A stretch of 64,000 bases of DNA from positions 1,240,001 to 1,304,000 of the forward strand of contig CP136537.1 in assembly GCA_051016155.1 (NCBI GenBank). Direction: 5' to 3'. Positions 1-9,368 of the stretch are shown here, in pieces; the stretch's first letter is position 1; every line of letters starts with the position of its first letter. Source of the stretch: RCC90-49c sp051016155 (GTDB lineage: Bacteria; Bacteroidota; Bacteroidia; Cytophagales; Amoebophilaceae). Under the pieces are notes generated by a model that saw nothing but the letters and a program-made list of their open reading frames with translations, did no database searches and had not been told where the DNA came from. A program made the position numbers and the translations under genes.

Positions 1-3000
1 AGAATTTCTCTACAGCTGCCCTCGTAGCCACCATCGTGGCGACTTGGATGTTCGGTGGTAGCCCACTCCTTGACTGTGAGAATATTTACATCCATGGAAT
101 GTACTACATTTTAGCCCGTTTGGGACAGCCTATCGGCATGATGATCACTGGCCTACTGGCCACACGTATGACCGAATTTCTAAACTATACTTCGGTGGCT
201 GAAGCCATGGGAGGTATGTACGGGAAGAAAGTACGAATCATCTCTGCTCTCAGTGGTATCTTTGGGAGAGTGGGACTGACAGTCCTTCAGTTCAAGGTCA
301 TGTCTAAAATGCTTCCTATATTTTTAGGTGTAGAAAGCGCTACTACTACTTTTCTTGCTGCCAGCGTTGTCATTGCTTACTCAGTATTAGGAGGCATTCG
401 GGCAGTCACCCTTACCGATGTCTTTCAGTTTTTTGCCTGTGGCACTATTCTCCCCATCTTAACTTTAGCCATCTGGAACAATCTACAAGATCCTACCCAC
501 GTTGTTATTACACTGACCACCCATCCTGCATTTGACGTTAGAGAATTGTTAAGCTTTAATTTTGAGTTTACACCCATGCTAGGGCTTTTCTTCTACTATG
601 CAATTCCTGGCCTATATGCACCTGAGATATTCCAGCGGATAGCTATGGCCAGAGATGACAGACAGATCAGACAAGCATTTGCTTATTCGGCAGCGTGTTT
701 TTTGCTCGTCTTGTTACTGATAGCATGGGTGAGTGTATTACTACTTACTGATAGGCCTGGCTTAGCGCGTGGACAAGTAATTTCTTATATGGTCAGCCAC
801 CACACCTATGTAGGGCTAAAAGGACTGCTAGGCGTAGGTGTAATGGCAGTTGCTATGTCTACTGCTGACTCGTGTCTGAACACCTGCGCAGTCCTATTTG
901 CCAACGACATAGTCGGACCCTTAGTTAGCCCAAGCCATCCCTCTTTAAGCACTGCTAAGGTGTTTTCATGTGTTATGGGCTTTACTGCTCTACTAATATC
1001 TTTTTTGGGTGATCAAGACTCGCTCAAACTCCTTGTAGGCTCTAGCAGTCTTTATGTGACTGTCTATGCAGTGCCTATGATTATGGCTATTCTGGGCTTT
1101 CGTAGCACGACTAGAGCAGTTCTCATCAGTATGGCAGCTGGGTTGATCACCGTGGTCCTGTGGAGCTATTACTTTGGCATTGCTAACAGCATCGTGCCTG
1201 GTATACTCGCCAATATCGTGGGTTTTGTGGGCAGTCACTACCTTCTAGAAGAACCTGGAGGCTGGGTGAGTATCCGAGATAAGCAGACAATACGTATCGC
1301 CCAGAAGGCGCGACAAGAGGCTTGGCAAGCCTTCTTTGCTACTCTCAGGAAGCCTCATCTTTACTTCTATCTCAAAAAGAACCTCCCTACCCAAGAAAAA
1401 GCTTATGTGTTATTGGGCTTATATGTATTGGGGGCTACCTACTTTTCGTTTTTTGTGCTTCCAGAAACTGTGGTAGGGACTTATCCAATCCTCTACACCT
1501 TTCTGAACTACTCTGTGTCCATTGCTGCTATGGTCTTCTTGACTTATCCCGCCTGGCCCATGGCCTTGAAGAAGCAGTACATAATGGCTTTTGTCTGGCC
1601 AATAAGTCTAGGGTACCTACTTTTCTCAGTAGGTACAATATTGATTTTATTAAGTGGCTTTCATCCGGTGCAAATCATGGTTTTCATGTTCAGTTTAATC
1701 ATGGCTGCCCTACTCATTTCTTGGTCGCTTCTGTTAATCTTGACCTTGACTAGCATTGCTGTGGGAATAAGTACCTTTTACCTCTGTGCTGGCGTTATTC
1801 CTTTGCCTTACAGTGCTTCTGAACTTTTGCTCAGATTGGCCTATTTCCTACCCCTTTTGTCTAGCTTTTTCATTGCTTTTTATGTTTTACTGAAGCACAA
1901 AAAAGCTTACATGCAGCTGGCAACAACTCATAACGCTCTGCTTACAGATGTCAAATGCCTCAACATTGACCACGAGGAGACCAGTAATCAGCTCCTAGCG
2001 GCGTCTGTATCCAAGAACAGCCTTTTTAAGTCTCTCCGACAAATAGAGCGAGAAAGCTTTATGCAGATAGCCAAGCTTAGCCATCAATTAGAAAAAGAGG
2101 TTTCACTATTGGACCGCACAGGCATTATTGCAACCAAGGCCAAAGCACTTCGTGAAGAATTAGCGCCTATTACCACTGCCCTTCGTAGGCTAGATCATCG
2201 GACAGCAGACTACCTAGCACTGCAAGTGAGCGCTATGTCTATTGATAACCTCTTGCAATCTGTGCAACATATTCTACAAGTTAGAGGAATGGACCGCGAC
2301 GTTCGCTTTGAGAAAATGAGTCGGCAAGAGCATCTACAGTGCGACAGAGTTAAAATCATGATGGTACTTGTGGGAAGCGTGCCTTTGTTAAGAACAATCC
2401 AAGGGAAGGAAGCTACTGTACGCATAGGTGTAGAAGACACGCACTTGTACTACCTGCTGGATGATAAAAAGCGAGACCACGTACAGCAGCTGCCTGCCTT
2501 ACGATTCACCATCACGACGGGCGAGTCGTCTCCTTCTCTAGAACAGTGCTACACTGTCTGCATGGATGAGAGATCACTCCCTGTTATTGATACCGTGCAA
2601 GACCTACCCATAGTCAGAAATAAGCGTATTATAGATGCTCATTATGGCTATAGCGATACTTTAATAGAAGACCATGCGTGCAGTTTGCAATATGTCATTC
2701 CAGTAACGCTGGAGGATGTGCGTCCTAAAGATATAGAGCAAAAAGAGATAGATTGGGCGATGAAAGTGCTGCGTGCCGAAAAGACTCATCCAGGTGCTGA
2801 GGAACGAGAACAAGCGTTTCTGTTAGCTGTATCAAAGCGAACAAAAGCCAACATGTCACGAATTCGGCAAGCTGTAGAGGCAGTTAAAACCTACCATGGC
2901 CTGGCCAAGCACCCTTCAGGGGAGCCCTTATGGTTACACGTACTAACCGTGGGACATATCGTGCTTAACTACAACACAGAGGAGGCTACTATACTAGGTG

Positions 3001-3389
3001 CTCTGTTTCACGAGGCAGTAGAAGGCAGCAGATTACTGCTTGAACATATAGAGATACACTACGACAAAGAGGTGTGTCAGATGGTAGAGGGACTAAAAGA
3101 GCTAGAAGGGAACAGAGACCGCTTCTACACCATGAGATTCTCTGCAGCAGAAAACATTCAGCGCTTTTTAGAAGTGGCCGATCACCGCATCTTGTACGTA
3201 AAAATTGCTGATAGAATACACGATATGCGTACGGTCAGGACATTCCTTCACGAGTATCAATTGAGGTTAGCCGAAGAGACGCTGCTATTCTTAGTGCCAC
3301 TATGTAAGGAAATAGGCCTTGAGACAGCTGCTGAGGAGTTATCAGACTTGAGTGTAAGCGTTTTGAGTCGCAAAAAAAAAGCGCACTAA
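1..3389 (+). CDS. SLC5 symporter-like / pseudo-histidine-kinase / RelA-SpoT HD fusion protein (5' partial)
   Basis: The frame is open from base 3, so the gene begins before the window; the GTG at 36 is internal. About 1128 codons are visible. The first ~400 residues form an SLC5 (sodium:solute symporter) core cut off at its N terminus. A second group of about six hydrophobic helices follows near residues 450-630, then a helical region. Around residues 770-900 lies a degenerate HATPase-like stretch with an N-KRII-AHYGY segment resembling the end of kinase domains. The last ~190 residues match the RelA/SpoT HD (ppGpp hydrolase) fold: His at 2937, His-Glu at 3009-3014, Ala-Asp-Arg-Ile-His near 3207, then an Ile-Gly-Leu and Glu-Leu-Ser-Asp-Leu tail. 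The usual HD diad is HE, and the Asp of the later Glu-Asp pair is Gly. No synthetase domain is present. I infer a membrane sensor that couples solute binding to nucleotide signalling; activity is unproven. Confidence 0.8.
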   Translation, partial: NFSTAALVATIVATWMFGGSPLLDCENIYIHGMYYILARLGQPIGMMITGLLATRMTEFLNYTSVAEAMGGMYGKKVRIISALSGIFGRVGLTVLQFKVMSKMLPIFLGVESATTTFLAASVVIAYSVLGGIRAVTLTDVFQFFACGTILPILTLAIWNNLQDPTHVVITLTTHPAFDVRELLSFNFEFTPMLGLFFYYAIPGLYAPEIFQRIAMARDDRQIRQAFAYSAACFLLVLLLIAWVSVLLLTDRPGLARGQVISYMVSHHTYVGLKGLLGVGVMAVAMSTADSCLNTCAVLFANDIVGPLVSPSHPSLSTAKVFSCVMGFTALLISFLGDQDSLKLLVGSSSLYVTVYAVPMIMAILGFRSTTRAVLISMAAGLITVVLWSYYFGIANSIVPGILANIVGFVGSHYLLEEPGGWVSIRDKQTIRIAQKARQEAWQAFFATLRKPHLYFYLKKNLPTQEKAYVLLGLYVLGATYFSFFVLPETVVGTYPILYTFLNYSVSIAAMVFLTYPAWPMALKKQYIMAFVWPISLGYLLFSVGTILILLSGFHPVQIMVFMFSLIMAALLISWSLLLILTLTSIAVGISTFYLCAGVIPLPYSASELLLRLAYFLPLLSSFFIAFYVLLKHKKAYMQLATTHNALLTDVKCLNIDHEETSNQLLAASVSKNSLFKSLRQIERESFMQIAKLSHQLEKEVSLLDRTGIIATKAKALREELAPITTALRRLDHRTADYLALQVSAMSIDNLLQSVQHILQVRGMDRDVRFEKMSRQEHLQCDRVKIMMVLVGSVPLLRTIQGKEATVRIGVEDTHLYYLLDDKKRDHVQQLPALRFTITTGESSPSLEQCYTVCMDERSLPVIDTVQDLPIVRNKRIIDAHYGYSDTLIEDHACSLQYVIPVTLEDVRPKDIEQKEIDWAMKVLRAEKTHPGAEEREQAFLLAVSKRTKANMSRIRQAVEAVKTYHGLAKHPSGEPLWLHVLTVGHIVLNYNTEEATILGALFHEAVEGSRLLLEHIEIHYDKEVCQMVEGLKELEGNRDRFYTMRFSAAENIQRFLEVADHRILYVKIADRIHDMRTVRTFLHEYQLRLAEETLLFLVPLCKEIGLETAAEELSDLSVSVLSRKKKAH

Positions 3390-3469
3390 AACCTAGCATC
3401 TAATGACTCAGAGGAAACTGTAATTTGATAAAGATGCTTGTTGTATATATCCAACCTCAGCGCCTTCCG

Positions 3470-3500
3470 TTGTCTTTAGCGTACTTAAGGTGTAATTTTG
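3470..3500 (+). promoter_or_regulatory. Bacteroidota-type promoter of metG
   Basis: TTG at 3470-3472, a 20-base spacer and TAATTTTG at 3493-3500 match the Bacteroidota consensus TTG-N19/20-TAnnTTTG. The metG ATG follows 22 bases after the -7 element, so the leader would be very short. Confidence 0.7.
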
Positions 3501-3522
3501 CGGCCACAGAGTCCTTACTGCT

Positions 3523-5214
3523 ATGCGTTCATCCTCCTCATCTCGCACCTACACAATCACTGCTGCCCTTCTCTATGCCAACGGCCCTATTCACATTGGC
3601 CACCTGGCAGGGGTATATATTCCTGCAGATATCTACGCGCGGTATTGGCGGGGTCGAGGTCAGCGCGTTTTGTTTATCAGCGGCTCAGACGAGCATGGTG
3701 TGCCCATCACCATTCGGGCACAGCAAGAAGGCGTCTCTCCACAGCAAGTGGTAGATAAATACCACGCGTTGAATGAAAAGGCTTTTGAAGACTTTGGCAT
3801 CACCTTTGATGTCTTCTCACGGACTTCGTCAGAGCTGCATCACCAGACATCAGCTGCATTTTTCAAGACACTGCATGACCAAGGGGGCTTTGTGGTCCGC
3901 AACACTGCGCAGTACTACGACCCTGAGCAAAAACAGTTTCTTGCAGACCGATACATCCGAGGCACTTGCCCAAGGTGTGCTTACCCAGAGGCTTATGGAG
4001 ACCAGTGTGAATCGTGTGGCGCCACACTGAGCCCTGAGGAGTTGCTCCAGCCACAGTCTGCTCTGAGTGGCACTTCGCCGCTACTGAAAGAGACGCAGCA
4101 TTGGTACCTGCCACTAGACCAAGAAGAGGCGTGGCTTAAGCAGTGGATTTTAGTAGACCATTCAGAGTGGAAGTCAAACGTCTACGGACAGTGTAAGTCT
4201 TGGCTAGACCAAGGCTTGCAGCCCCGTGCTGTCACCCGCGATTTGGATTGGGGTGTGCCCGTGCCGCTACCAGAGGCCGCTGAAAAGGTACTGTACGTTT
4301 GGTTTGATGCCCCTATTGGCTATATCAGTGCCACACAAGAATGGGCAGCAGCGCATGGCCAAGACTGGACGCCTTTCTGGAAAAGTCCAGACACACAGCT
4401 GATTCACTTTGTAGGCAAAGACAATATTGTTTTTCACTGCCTCATTTTTCCTGCCATGCTTCGTGCACATGGTGGCTTCATCTTGCCAGAGAATGTCCCT
4501 GCCAATGCGTTTCTTAATCTCGAGGGGCGTAAGATTTCTACTTCTCGCCATTGGGCTGTGTGGCTACACGAATACTTAGTTGACTTCCCTGGTCAGCAAG
4601 ATGTGTTGCGGTATGTCCTCTGTGCTAATGCGCCTGAGAATCGAGATAGTGACTTTAGCTGGCAGGACTTTCAGGCCAAAAACAACAACGAATTGGTAGC
4701 CATTCTGGGCAATTTTGTGAACAGAACTTTGGTTCTAGCTCACAAGTACTTTGGAGGGGTAGTGCCTGAACAGGGTGTTATGACTACCACTGAGCAGCAC
4801 TTAGCAGAACAGCTAACGCCACTTCCCCACGCAATTGGACAGGCCATTGAACAGTTCAGGTTCAAAGAAGGTCTGCAGCTATGCATGCAAATAGCACGTA
4901 TGGGCAATAAGTATCTGGCAGATATGGCTCCTTGGCAGGTGATCAAGACAGATCGGGCGCGGGCAGGGACCATTCTTTACGTGGCTCTGCAGCTAACTGC
5001 TAATCTGGCTATCTTGCTAGAGCCTTTTTTGCCATTTACGAGTCAAAAGCTGTGTCATATGCTGACCACGTCTTTAGTGCCCTGGGAGCAGGCTGGCAGC
5101 CTGGACTTGTTGCCAGTAGGAGGGGCGCTCCAGCCTCCTACCTTACTCTTTGAGAAGATCAGTGATGAGGCCATCGCTGCTCAGCAACAGAAGCTACATC
5201 AGGCAGGAGCTTAA
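3523..5214 (+). CDS. metG: methionine--tRNA ligase
   Basis: Class I aminoacyl-tRNA synthetase that charges tRNA-Met in the cytoplasm. The HIGH signature is intact at residues 24-27 (HIGH within GPIHIGHLAG). The KMSKS loop appears as KISTS at residues 337-341. A zinc knuckle is formed by Cys149, Cys152, Cys162 and Cys165. The protein is 563 residues and stops after the anticodon-binding helical domain, so it lacks the C-terminal EMAPII-type tRNA-binding/dimerisation domain present in many longer MetRS proteins. The ATG chosen follows a good Bacteroidota promoter by 22 bases. It converges on lptB with only 36 bases between stop codons. Confidence 0.97.
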   Translation: MRSSSSSRTYTITAALLYANGPIHIGHLAGVYIPADIYARYWRGRGQRVLFISGSDEHGVPITIRAQQEGVSPQQVVDKYHALNEKAFEDFGITFDVFSRTSSELHHQTSAAFFKTLHDQGGFVVRNTAQYYDPEQKQFLADRYIRGTCPRCAYPEAYGDQCESCGATLSPEELLQPQSALSGTSPLLKETQHWYLPLDQEEAWLKQWILVDHSEWKSNVYGQCKSWLDQGLQPRAVTRDLDWGVPVPLPEAAEKVLYVWFDAPIGYISATQEWAAAHGQDWTPFWKSPDTQLIHFVGKDNIVFHCLIFPAMLRAHGGFILPENVPANAFLNLEGRKISTSRHWAVWLHEYLVDFPGQQDVLRYVLCANAPENRDSDFSWQDFQAKNNNELVAILGNFVNRTLVLAHKYFGGVVPEQGVMTTTEQHLAEQLTPLPHAIGQAIEQFRFKEGLQLCMQIARMGNKYLADMAPWQVIKTDRARAGTILYVALQLTANLAILLEPFLPFTSQKLCHMLTTSLVPWEQAGSLDLLPVGGALQPPTLLFEKISDEAIAAQQQKLHQAGA

Positions 5215-5250
5215 TCTATTTGTTGATTGGGGGGTATTTGAGTACCTGAA

Positions 5251-6063
5251 TCAGTAGTTAGTTCCATCCTCCTGCTTATTATCACTAGGTAGCACGTTGT
5301 CAATTGATTGAACACCTCTGGAAGAAGCATAGTTCCTCTTCTGCTTCAGTTCGAAGTGCTTACCTAGATACACTTTGCGTACTTTTTCATCTTCTGCCAA
5401 CTCCTCGGCAGTACCCGCCTTAAGTAGATTGCCTTCGAACATAAGGTAGGCGCGGTCTGTAATAGAAAGGGTCTCGTTGACATTGTGGTCAGTAATGAGA
5501 ATGCCAATGTTTTTGTTCTTGAGTTGCGCCACCAGTGTTTGAATCTCCTCTACGGCAATAGGGTCTACTCCTGCAAAGGGCTCATCGAGCAAGACGAACT
5601 TCGGGTCTATGGCTAGCGCTCTAGCTATCTCGGTTCTTCTGCGCTCTCCACCAGACAATACCATGCCTTTATTTTTTCTGATGTGGGTAATACTGAATTC
5701 TTCGAGCAGTGACTCCATCTTTTCTTTTTGCGCTTTTTTAGTCAGCGAAGTCATTTCCAGTACTGCCATCAAATTTTCTTCCACCGTTAGGTTGCGGAAT
5801 ACAGAAGCTTCTTGAGGTAGGTAGCTGATGCCTTTTTGCGCTCTTTTATGTAGGGGCAGTGAGGTGATGCGCTCTTCGCCTAGGTAGACTTCTCCTTCGT
5901 TGGGTTTAACCAGCCCCACGATCATATAAAACGTAGTGGTCTTGCCTGCTCCATTAGGGCCTAACAATCCTACAATTTCTCCTTGCGATACAGTAAGTGC
6001 AGTTCCTTTGACTACTGTGCGACCTTTATATCTTTTAATTAGGTTTTCAGCCCGAAGCTGCAT
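5251..6063 (-). CDS. lptB: LPS export ABC transporter ATP-binding protein LptB
   Basis: ATPase of the LptBFG complex, which extracts lipopolysaccharide from the inner membrane. Visible motifs are the Walker A GPNGAGKTTT near residues 35-44, the ABC signature LSGGERRRTEIARAL, the Walker B region FVLLDEPFAGVDP and the H-loop TDHNV. The FAGVDP and DHNV wording is typical of LptB rather than other ABC ATPases. At 270 residues it is about 30 longer than the E. coli protein; the extra residues are a polar C-terminal tail. Permease partners are not in the window. The region just before the start carries AT-rich tandem repeats of the kind also found before rpmF and gldF. Confidence 0.95.
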   Translation of the reverse strand: MQLRAENLIKRYKGRTVVKGTALTVSQGEIVGLLGPNGAGKTTTFYMIVGLVKPNEGEVYLGEERITSLPLHKRAQKGISYLPQEASVFRNLTVEENLMAVLEMTSLTKKAQKEKMESLLEEFSITHIRKNKGMVLSGGERRRTEIARALAIDPKFVLLDEPFAGVDPIAVEEIQTLVAQLKNKNIGILITDHNVNETLSITDRAYLMFEGNLLKAGTAEELAEDEKVRKVYLGKHFELKQKRNYASSRGVQSIDNVLPSDNKQEDGTNY

Positions 6064-6473
6064 GGTGGTGTTTGTTTATTGGGCTATTGTGTTATTTGTT
6101 TATCAGGCTATTTCTTATCTATCCATTGAAAATTTTTGTACTGGATACATTGCTTAGCCTGATAGTGGCTCGCCGGCTTCTCTCTCTCGTTCCTTCCTGC
6201 GTTAAATTTTCGAGATCATTGCATGATTGGGCGACTTCGTGATTGAGGGATTAAAAATCCTTTCTAGTTCCCTAAATGTTCCTAAAACTTTCCCCTAGGG
6301 CTTTTATGAAGACTTTTAAGTAGTTCTTAAGGGACAACTAAGTAATTTAAAATGCCTTTCTCATTCCGAAGGCAGTCTATTTTAAAAGTCTAGAAGCATG
6401 TTAGGGGCTATCTTGCAACAGTCTTCCCCGCTTAGAGTGAGTAGACTTTCCCCTGTCATTCAAAGCTCCCTCT
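6064..6473. other. intergenic, AT-rich leader repeats and dispersed repeat copy
   Basis: No gene seen. Bases 6066-6110, read on the minus strand, hold repeats of the type AATAAACAAATAACAC directly before the lptB start. Bases 6212-6254 hold a minus-strand copy of the dispersed TCACTCAATAAT-type repeat, with diverged repeat sequence continuing to about 6340. Confidence 0.6.
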
Positions 6474-7478
6474 TTACTCCTCCTCTCGACCTGGCTGCTT
6501 GGTGCCTTCTTCTGAGATGGCAGTGCGCATGCTTGTGTCTGCCTTGATGTTTTGCATGCGGTAGTAATCCATAACGCCTAAATTACCGTTCTGAAAAGCA
6601 TCTGCCATAGCTTTGGGCACTTCAGCCTCAGCCAAAATAACCTGTGCTCTGGCTTCTTGCGACTTGGCTTTCATCTCTTGCTCTACGGCCACGGCCATGG
6701 CCCTGCGTTCTTCTGCCTTGGCTTCTGCCACGCGCAGGTCTGCATTGGCTTGGTCTATCTGGAGCTTGGCACCAATGTTATCGCCTACATCCACATCAGC
6801 AATGTCAATAGAGAGGATTTCAAAGGCGGTCCCTGCGTCTAGGCCTCGATCCAACACGAGCTTGGAGATTTGGTCAGGGTTGGCGAGAACTTCTTTGTGG
6901 GTGAGTGCAGAGCCAATAGAGGTGACAATGCCTTCGCCTACCCGAGCCAGGATGGTGTCTTCGCCTGCTCCGCCGACCAGCTGCTGGATGTTGGCCCGCA
7001 CAGTGACTCTGGCTTTGGCAATCAGCTGGATACCATCTGCGGCTACGGCTGCCACTGAGGGAGTGTTGATCACTTTGGGGTTGACAGAAATTTGCACGGC
7101 CTCAAATACATCACGTCCTGCCAGATCGATCGCGGTGGCTTGTTTAAAAGCTAGATTAATGTTGGCCTTATCGGCCGAAATTAAGGCTCGGATCACTGAA
7201 GGAACATTGCCTCCGGCCAGGTAGTGGGTTTCTATCTCGGTAGTAGTTACCTGAAGACCTGCTTTGGTTGCTGTGATCAGAGACTCTACAATGACACGTG
7301 GAGGCACTTTTCGGATACGCATAAAGACCAGCTCAAACAGCCCTACGCGCACCCCTGAGAACAAGGCGGTAATCCATAGGTTCACAGGTACGAAATATAG
7401 AAATAGAAGGACGCCCAGAGGAAGCGTCCCCAGCAGCAAGGTCAAGGGCAAAGAATGCATGGTAGAAGAGTTAGTCAT
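6474..7478 (-). CDS. floA: flotillin-like protein FloA
   Basis: Bacterial flotillin of the UPF0365/YqfA type, a membrane scaffold associated with ordered lipid domains. An N-terminal hydrophobic hairpin (about residues 7-35) is followed by an SPFH/band-7 domain containing the GGNVPSVIRALI and VGDNIGAKLQID stretches, then an Ala/Glu-rich helical region (KAEERRAMAVAVEQEMKAK) typical of the flotillin coiled coil. The C terminus keeps the GVMDYYRMQN segment conserved in FloA. I prefer the ATG at 7478; a TTG four codons upstream (7490) and an ATG at 7460 are alternatives. No NfeD partner is adjacent. Confidence 0.92.
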   Translation of the reverse strand: MTNSSTMHSLPLTLLLGTLPLGVLLFLYFVPVNLWITALFSGVRVGLFELVFMRIRKVPPRVIVESLITATKAGLQVTTTEIETHYLAGGNVPSVIRALISADKANINLAFKQATAIDLAGRDVFEAVQISVNPKVINTPSVAAVAADGIQLIAKARVTVRANIQQLVGGAGEDTILARVGEGIVTSIGSALTHKEVLANPDQISKLVLDRGLDAGTAFEILSIDIADVDVGDNIGAKLQIDQANADLRVAEAKAEERRAMAVAVEQEMKAKSQEARAQVILAEAEVPKAMADAFQNGNLGVMDYYRMQNIKADTSMRTAISEEGTKQPGREEE

Positions 7479-7934
7479 ACGTTTGGACAAGTAAGTACTT
7501 CAAAACTCTAATATAACGTATCATGTGTCAGCATGGAAGTCTTGAAAGACTTTCTCCCTTGCGGGCAGGGCTAAGACATGCTAGGTAGTGCAGACAGTTG
7601 ATCTATAAATGTAGCACCCACAGTCGTCTATCTAGCCTGTGCGACTGATCATTCCCCATTATGTCATGCAGCGCTGCAAGCGAAGCATCGCTGTAGGGCA
7701 GGACCTGGCTACGCAGCGGCCATTCACGTGCGTTCAGGATAACAGAGGTGAAGGAGGGGGTTGAGAATGTCCTAGCCCTAACCCCTCCTAGCCATGGAGT
7801 TTCTGCCAGGATAAAATAATTTTATCTAAACTATATAAGAGACAACACGCATTTTCCCATCTAATATAACGCTTGGGCAGTGACTTGAAGCACTTACAAA
7901 AGTTATGGGAAATATGATGCTGACAGTAGCAGTA
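7479..7934. other. intergenic between dnaA and floA with REP-like palindromic sequence
   Basis: No gene is supported. Bases 7664-7740 contain a CTGCAAGCGAAGCATCGCTG stretch whose parts recur near 22510 and 25645, a REP-like family. I found no cluster of DnaA boxes of the TTATCCACA type. Confidence 0.5.
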
Positions 7935-9368
7935 TTAAAGGGGCACTTTGAATCTAATCTTGCGTTGTAGGTCCGTAAACGACAATTTGAAATGAGGCTC
8001 TGTGTCGAGCATATCATTGACTGCTTGCAGCGCATGAATCACAGTGCTATGGTCTCTGCCACCAAAGTAATATCCAATCGACTTTAAGGAATGGCTGGTA
8101 TACTTTTTGACAAAAAACATGGCTACTTGCCGAGCAGTAACGAGCTCCCTTTTCCTAGACTTACTCTTCAAATCTTCCAAGGAGATATTGTAATGGGAAG
8201 CCACTGTCTTCTGTATATAATCCATGCTGACTTCGGTATCGATCTCTCGTACTATGTTTTTCAGCACCTGCTTGGCTAGCTCCAGGTCAATCTTCTGTTT
8301 GTTGAGCGAAGCATGGGCAATAAGGGAAATGAGCACGCCTTCTAGCTCGCGAATGTTGGTCTCTACACTATGCGCTATATACTGCACAAGTTCATCGGTC
8401 AGATCAAGCCCATCAGCTTCCATTTTACTTCGGATAATGGCTACTCTGGTTTCAAAATCTGGCTGCTGTAGATCAGCTGTCAAACCCCATTTAAATCTAG
8501 AGAGTAGGCGTTCCTGAAGACCTTTGAGCTCTCTGGGAGGGCAGTCGCTGGTCATGACTATCTGCTTGCCAGCTTGATGCAGATGATTAAAAATATGAAA
8601 AAAGATTTCCTGGGTCTTTTCCTTGCCTGCCAAAAACTGTACGTCGTCGATGATAAGTAAATCAGCCTGTAAGTAAAAGTGCGAAAAATCTTGGATGCTA
8701 CTGTTGCGCAAGGCTTCTATGAACTGGGTAGTGAACTGCTCTGAAGAGACATACAACACGAACTTGTTTGTAAAATTGGCTCTGATTTCGTTGCCTAATG
8801 CCTGCACCACGTGCGTCTTGCCTAGTCCTACACCTCCATAAACCATGAAGGGGTTGAAAGAAGTGCCTCCAGGTTTTTTGGCAATGGCCTGCGCAGCAGA
8901 CTTAGCCAGTTGATTACAAGCACCCTCTATGAAAGCATCAAAAGTGTAGTGAGGATTGAGGTAAGAGGCGCTACTGGCATCTTTGATGCTTTTGAGTACA
9001 AACGGGCTTTTAAGACTAGGTTCGGTAGGAGGTTGATGACGGGGCTGTTTTTGAGGATAATCAGATGGATGAGGGGGTAAGTTGATAGTGTAAGGTTTTT
9101 GACGCGTACTCCCTGTATCAACAATAATAGAGTACTCTAACTTGCCCTGAGGCCCTAACTCTCTATTAATGACTTGTCGTAGTAAGGATAGGTAGTGCTC
9201 CTCGAGCCACTCATAAAAGAATTGGCTAGGCACTTGAATGGTCAGTGTATTGCTTTCTAACTTTTTAGGAACAATAGGCTTGAACCATGTGTTGAAACTT
9301 TGCTCGCTGATCTGCTCTTGGATGAACTGAAGACAATTGTTCCAAACTACCTTACAATCACTACGCAT
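7935..9368 (-). CDS. dnaA: chromosomal replication initiator protein DnaA
   Basis: AAA+ initiator that binds oriC and opens the DNA. All four domains are visible in 477 residues: an N-terminal interaction domain (NTWFKPI), a proline-rich linker around residues 95-130, the AAA+ core with Walker A GGVGLGKTH and Walker B LLIIDDVQFL, and the C-terminal DNA-binding domain with the family signature GGRDHSTVIHA. The start is the first in-frame ATG. It is flanked by floA downstream and a decayed transposase upstream, not by dnaN. I could not recognise an origin on either side, so oriC may lie elsewhere. Confidence 0.97.
   Translation of the reverse strand: MRSDCKVVWNNCLQFIQEQISEQSFNTWFKPIVPKKLESNTLTIQVPSQFFYEWLEEHYLSLLRQVINRELGPQGKLEYSIIVDTGSTRQKPYTINLPPHPSDYPQKQPRHQPPTEPSLKSPFVLKSIKDASSASYLNPHYTFDAFIEGACNQLAKSAAQAIAKKPGGTSFNPFMVYGGVGLGKTHVVQALGNEIRANFTNKFVLYVSSEQFTTQFIEALRNSSIQDFSHFYLQADLLIIDDVQFLAGKEKTQEIFFHIFNHLHQAGKQIVMTSDCPPRELKGLQERLLSRFKWGLTADLQQPDFETRVAIIRSKMEADGLDLTDELVQYIAHSVETNIRELEGVLISLIAHASLNKQKIDLELAKQVLKNIVREIDTEVSMDYIQKTVASHYNISLEDLKSKSRKRELVTARQVAMFFVKKYTSHSLKSIGYYFGGRDHSTVIHALQAVNDMLDTEPHFKLSFTDLQRKIRFKVPL

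Noticed and set aside
1322..1753. 143-codon open frame inside the first gene
   Set aside because: It overlaps the helix-rich part of the fusion protein in another frame, where hydrophobic coding produces such shadows.
3425..3758. Overlapping open frames at the 5' end of metG
   Set aside because: Both are out of frame with the MetRS HIGH motif, have no recognisable sequence and overlap the promoter and catalytic domain.
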